Below, one piece after another: positions 61,467 through 64,000 of a DNA stretch of 64,000 nt. Position 1 is the stretch's first letter, and each line of letters starts with the position of its first letter. The stretch covers positions 124,001 to 188,000 of the forward strand of contig CASFTG010000001.1 in assembly GCA_949297805.1 (NCBI GenBank), read 5' to 3'. The notes under the pieces are model-generated. The model did not search any database. It had not been told where the DNA came from and saw nothing but the letters and a program-made list of their open reading frames with translations. Position numbers and translations under genes: made by a program. This DNA is from an uncultured bacterium. GTDB taxonomy: Bacteria > Bacillota_I > Bacilli_A > RFN20 > CAG-826.

Positions 61467-63409
61467 TGGATGAGCTAAGCTACGCCGAACGGGTCCGCCT
61501 TTTGCTGGCGGGCTCTTTTTGGGGTAATGATGATTTGGATGGGAAGGTCTATGCCTTCTCCGTATCCGATGGGCCGCTCGGGCTAAGAACCGCAAGGAGC
61601 AAAGACGATGGCGGGGCGGCCGGAGTCTATCCGAGCGTCGCTTACCCTTGCGCCGCGGTTTTATCTTCGACCTGGGATTTAGCCTTGGCTGAGGAGGTCG
61701 GGAAATGCTTGGCTTATGACGCCATCGACAAAGGGGTCGATATCCTTTTGGGGCCGGGGCTTAATATTAAGCGGATGCCGATCGCCGGACGGAATTTCGA
61801 GTACTTCTCCGAGGACCCGTTGCTATCCGGTCTATTCGCCAAGCATTATGTCTTAGGCGTCCAATCCGAGCATGTTGGGGCGACGATCAAGCATTACTGC
61901 GCGAACAATCTGGAATATTGTCGTCACTATGCCTCCTCAGATGTTGATGAGAAAACGCTGCATGAACTTTATCTTCGCGGTTTCTTCATCGCTTTGGAAG
62001 CTAACCCCGCGATGGTCATGACTTCTTATAATTTGGTCAATGGGGTTCGGATGTCGGAAAACGGTCAACTTATAAATGAGCTGCGGGATCAAGGATTCAA
62101 CGGCGTCATCGTGACCGATTGGGAGGCCTGCAAGGACGCGAAGAAGACGATCGAATCGGGGACGGATATGATCTTTCCTTATAATCCTGAAAGGAAGAAA
62201 GAGATTGAAACGATTGCCAATTGCCGTTCGGTCAATGAGGATTTAGTTAAAGATAGTTCCGACCGGGTATTGCGTTTAGCCCAAACCTGCAAAGAAAACA
62301 AATCCTTGCAAAAGCCCCTTTATTCGGAGAAAAAGCGATCCAATACCGCATTGAAAGTCGCCGAAGAAGGGATGGTTTTGCTTAAGAATAACGGGGTTTT
62401 GCCTTTGAATTGCCAATCTCGGGTCCTCTTCACCGGCTCCCCCTGCCGCGATTATTATCGAGGCGAGGGTTCAAGCCGGGTCGAAAGCGACCTCCCCTTC
62501 CTTGGGTTAGACGAAGCCTATGCCCAACTTTGTGGGCAAGGCGAGTATATTCGCTCAACCTATTTCGAACTGATGAGTCCTTGGATGAATAGGTTATCGG
62601 CTCCGAATATTTCCGAAGTCGCCAAGGCCGCTAGAGGGTATGAGGCGACCGTCATTGCCGTCGGGGATGAGCCGGGGGTTGAAAGCGAGTTCTATGACCG
62701 CGAATCGATTAAGCTTTCTTCTTGCCAAGAGCAGATGATACTTGATATCGCAAAGCACGCCCAGAAAACGGTGGTGCTGGTCTATGCGGGCTCGGCAATC
62801 GATATGAGCGGCTGGATCGATGCCGTCGATGCCGTCCTCTTCGTTGGTTTTGCCGGGGAAAGGGCTAATGAGGCGGCGGCGGAAATTTTGCTTGGTATAG
62901 TCAATCCCAGCGGTCATCTAACCGAGACCTTTCCTTTGAACCTTACTGATGTCCCAGCCTACCAAAGCCCTCGTGATTCCTTTCATATCCAATATGCTGA
63001 ACAGGCGAAGGTCGGGTACCGTTATTTTCAAAACGGCCGGTCGGTTCTTTTCCCTTTTGGCTTTGGCTTATCTTATTCTGAATTCGCTTATTCCGACTTA
63101 ACCATTCAAAGCGATTCCCAGAACCTTGTTGCTCGTTTTAATGTTAAGAACGTCTCCGAAGTAGCGGGCACCGCTGTTCCTCAGCTTTATGTCCTCTCCC
63201 CGTTGGGCGAAGCTTATGAACTGAAAGGGTTTGCCCGGGAGAAATTAGAAGGCGGGGAGCAAAAGAAGGCTGAGATCGTCGTCCCTTGGCGTTATCTCAC
63301 CCGTTTTCATGATGGGGCTTGGGTTAAGGAAAAGGGAACCTATAGACTATACATTGGGTCGCACGTTGAAGATATGGCTTTGATGGCAAGTTTCGAAGAA
63401 GGAGAATGA
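61466..63409 (+). CDS. GH3 family beta-glycosidase
   Basis: 647 aa, cytoplasmic. The (beta/alpha)8 domain holds 'SDGPLGLR', 'GPGLNIKRMPIAGRNFEYFS', 'IKHYCANN' and the nucleophile Asp218 in 'VIVTDWEA'. The alpha/beta sandwich has 'EEGMVLLKNNGVLPL'. The C-terminal FnIII-like domain begins near 'VKNVSEVAGTAVPQLYV'. Such enzymes release beta-glucose, xylose or arabinose from oligosaccharides or plant aglycones. The ATG at 61466 overlaps the preceding TGA; a GTG one codon earlier is also possible. Confidence 0.92.
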   Translation: MDELSYAERVRLLLAGSFWGNDDLDGKVYAFSVSDGPLGLRTARSKDDGGAAGVYPSVAYPCAAVLSSTWDLALAEEVGKCLAYDAIDKGVDILLGPGLNIKRMPIAGRNFEYFSEDPLLSGLFAKHYVLGVQSEHVGATIKHYCANNLEYCRHYASSDVDEKTLHELYLRGFFIALEANPAMVMTSYNLVNGVRMSENGQLINELRDQGFNGVIVTDWEACKDAKKTIESGTDMIFPYNPERKKEIETIANCRSVNEDLVKDSSDRVLRLAQTCKENKSLQKPLYSEKKRSNTALKVAEEGMVLLKNNGVLPLNCQSRVLFTGSPCRDYYRGEGSSRVESDLPFLGLDEAYAQLCGQGEYIRSTYFELMSPWMNRLSAPNISEVAKAARGYEATVIAVGDEPGVESEFYDRESIKLSSCQEQMILDIAKHAQKTVVLVYAGSAIDMSGWIDAVDAVLFVGFAGERANEAAAEILLGIVNPSGHLTETFPLNLTDVPAYQSPRDSFHIQYAEQAKVGYRYFQNGRSVLFPFGFGLSYSEFAYSDLTIQSDSQNLVARFNVKNVSEVAGTAVPQLYVLSPLGEAYELKGFAREKLEGGEQKKAEIVVPWRYLTRFHDGAWVKEKGTYRLYIGSHVEDMALMASFEEGE

Positions 63410-63411
63410 AC

Positions 63412-64000
63412 ATGATCCTGTCCGATCGATTCTTTTATTTGGATGAAGATTACTGCACGTTGGAAAAGCCGTTGGGCTCGCCGATTTTCCGTCATGTTTT
63501 TGCATTAGAACATCTTCCTAAATCCTTCGAAGTAACCATCTGTGGGCTCGGCGTCTATGAGCTTTATCTCAATGGCGAAAGGGTCAGCAAAGGGTATCTC
63601 TCGCCTTACCGGAACAACCCCAATCATTTCCTTTATTATGACCATTACGAGTTGGCTTCCAAACTTCGAATTGGGAAAAACGTCATCGCCTTTGAACTGG
63701 GCAATGGAATCCTTTCGAGCGAATCGCCGGTTTGGGGCGGGGATTCTTGTTCTTGGCGGGGCGCGCCGCGTTTTGCTTTAACGGCCGAGGCTGACGGAAA
63801 GGTTATCTTCGATGGGGCGGATTTTCTTGCTTCCCGGGGCGAAGTTATCTTTAACGATTGGCACTGCAGCGAGCATATCGATCTTCGGTTACAGCAAAAA
63901 GGCTGGAAGGATATCGATTTCGATGACTCTTCTTGGGTAAAGGTTGAACCGGCCCCTTTACTTCCGGGCGAGCGGAAGCTATGCCTAGCCTATCCCGTCC
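63412..64000 (+). CDS. Alpha-L-rhamnosidase-like protein, GH78 N-terminal part (partial, runs off the window)
   Basis: 196 codons are visible and the frame is open at the window end. 'FEVTICGLGVYELYLNGERVSKGYLSPYRNN' region, then 'GKNVIAFELGNGI', match the N-terminal jelly-roll of GH78 rhamnosidases (G-x-Y-E-x-x-I-N-G-x-x-V; N-V-I-x-x-x-L-G-N-G). Later 'WKDIDFDDSSW' is also typical. No signal peptide, so it is cytoplasmic. AAGGAG lies upstream of the ATG, 2 nt after the GH3 stop. It would cleave terminal rhamnose from imported glycosides. The catalytic (alpha/alpha)6 domain lies outside the window. Confidence 0.8.
   Translation, partial: MILSDRFFYLDEDYCTLEKPLGSPIFRHVFALEHLPKSFEVTICGLGVYELYLNGERVSKGYLSPYRNNPNHFLYYDHYELASKLRIGKNVIAFELGNGILSSESPVWGGDSCSWRGAPRFALTAEADGKVIFDGADFLASRGEVIFNDWHCSEHIDLRLQQKGWKDIDFDDSSWVKVEPAPLLPGERKLCLAYPV

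Overview
The window is about 50% GC, densely packed, and uses the standard bacterial code: many genes end in TGA inside ATGA-type overlaps. It looks like a chromosome segment of a low-complexity Gram-positive, probably an uncultured gut Bacilli/Mollicutes-related lineage. The grounds are a clostridial-style 551-aa GluRS, lipoboxes without outer-membrane genes, a sugar-ABC ATPase with a coiled-coil insertion of the kind I recall from mycoplasmas, and a NERD membrane protein. The taxon is an inference.

Layout. 1-2.9 kb: purine salvage (DeoD C-terminus, NCS2 purine permease, degenerate adenosine-deaminase-like protein) plus a NERD protein. 3-5 kb: tRNA-Gly, gltX and tRNA-Glu(CUC). 5.1-12.9 kb: GH31 alpha-glucosidase, pyrG, a lipid kinase, a large membrane coiled-coil protein with six short repeats, and gmk. 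13-17.6 kb: a compact Tad-like pilus operon ending in a 50-aa pilin-like gene. 17.7-18.3 kb: acyl carrier protein, tRNA-Asn and a tRNA-Glu missing its D arm. 18.4-27.5 kb: an accessory stretch with a frameshifted orphan DNA methyltransferase, an esterase, a DUF3990/HTH toxin-antitoxin pair whose toxin carries an in-frame TGA, a divergent WYL regulator and DUF2828 (Ro/TROVE-like plus vWA) pair, a frameshifted secreted nuclease and a frameshifted NmrA-like gene. 27.6-36.2 kb: cysK-cysE, a ClC-type channel, GDPD, sirtuin, DUF5662, a Trk potassium system, yqeY and tRNA-Trp. 36.3-40.2 kb: an IS3-family element and a frameshifted IS256-family element flanking an AT-rich acetyltransferase island. 40.3-44.6 kb: HAD hydrolase, small ORF, GT-C-like membrane protein and GT2 glycosyltransferase.

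44.6-64 kb: a plant-glycan utilisation locus. An AraC regulator and a PHP-type metallohydrolase are divergent from an operon holding a GH43 lipoprotein, a 1211-aa carbohydrate-binding lipoprotein, a complete sugar ABC importer (ATPase, binding protein, two permeases), an RDD membrane protein, a beta-phosphoglucomutase/GH127 fusion, a GH3 and the start of a GH78 rhamnosidase. Lipoproteins would bind and trim arabinose- or rhamnose-decorated glycosides outside, the importer would take them up, and the unsignalled GH127, GH3 and GH78 enzymes would finish them in the cytoplasm.

Three traits recur. Several genes have a -10 box only 6-12 nt before the start codon (leaderless mRNAs). Four accessory reading frames carry five single-base losses, all in G/C runs. 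No stretch over 300 bases lacks a feature apart from the AT-rich approach to the IS256 element, which is described.
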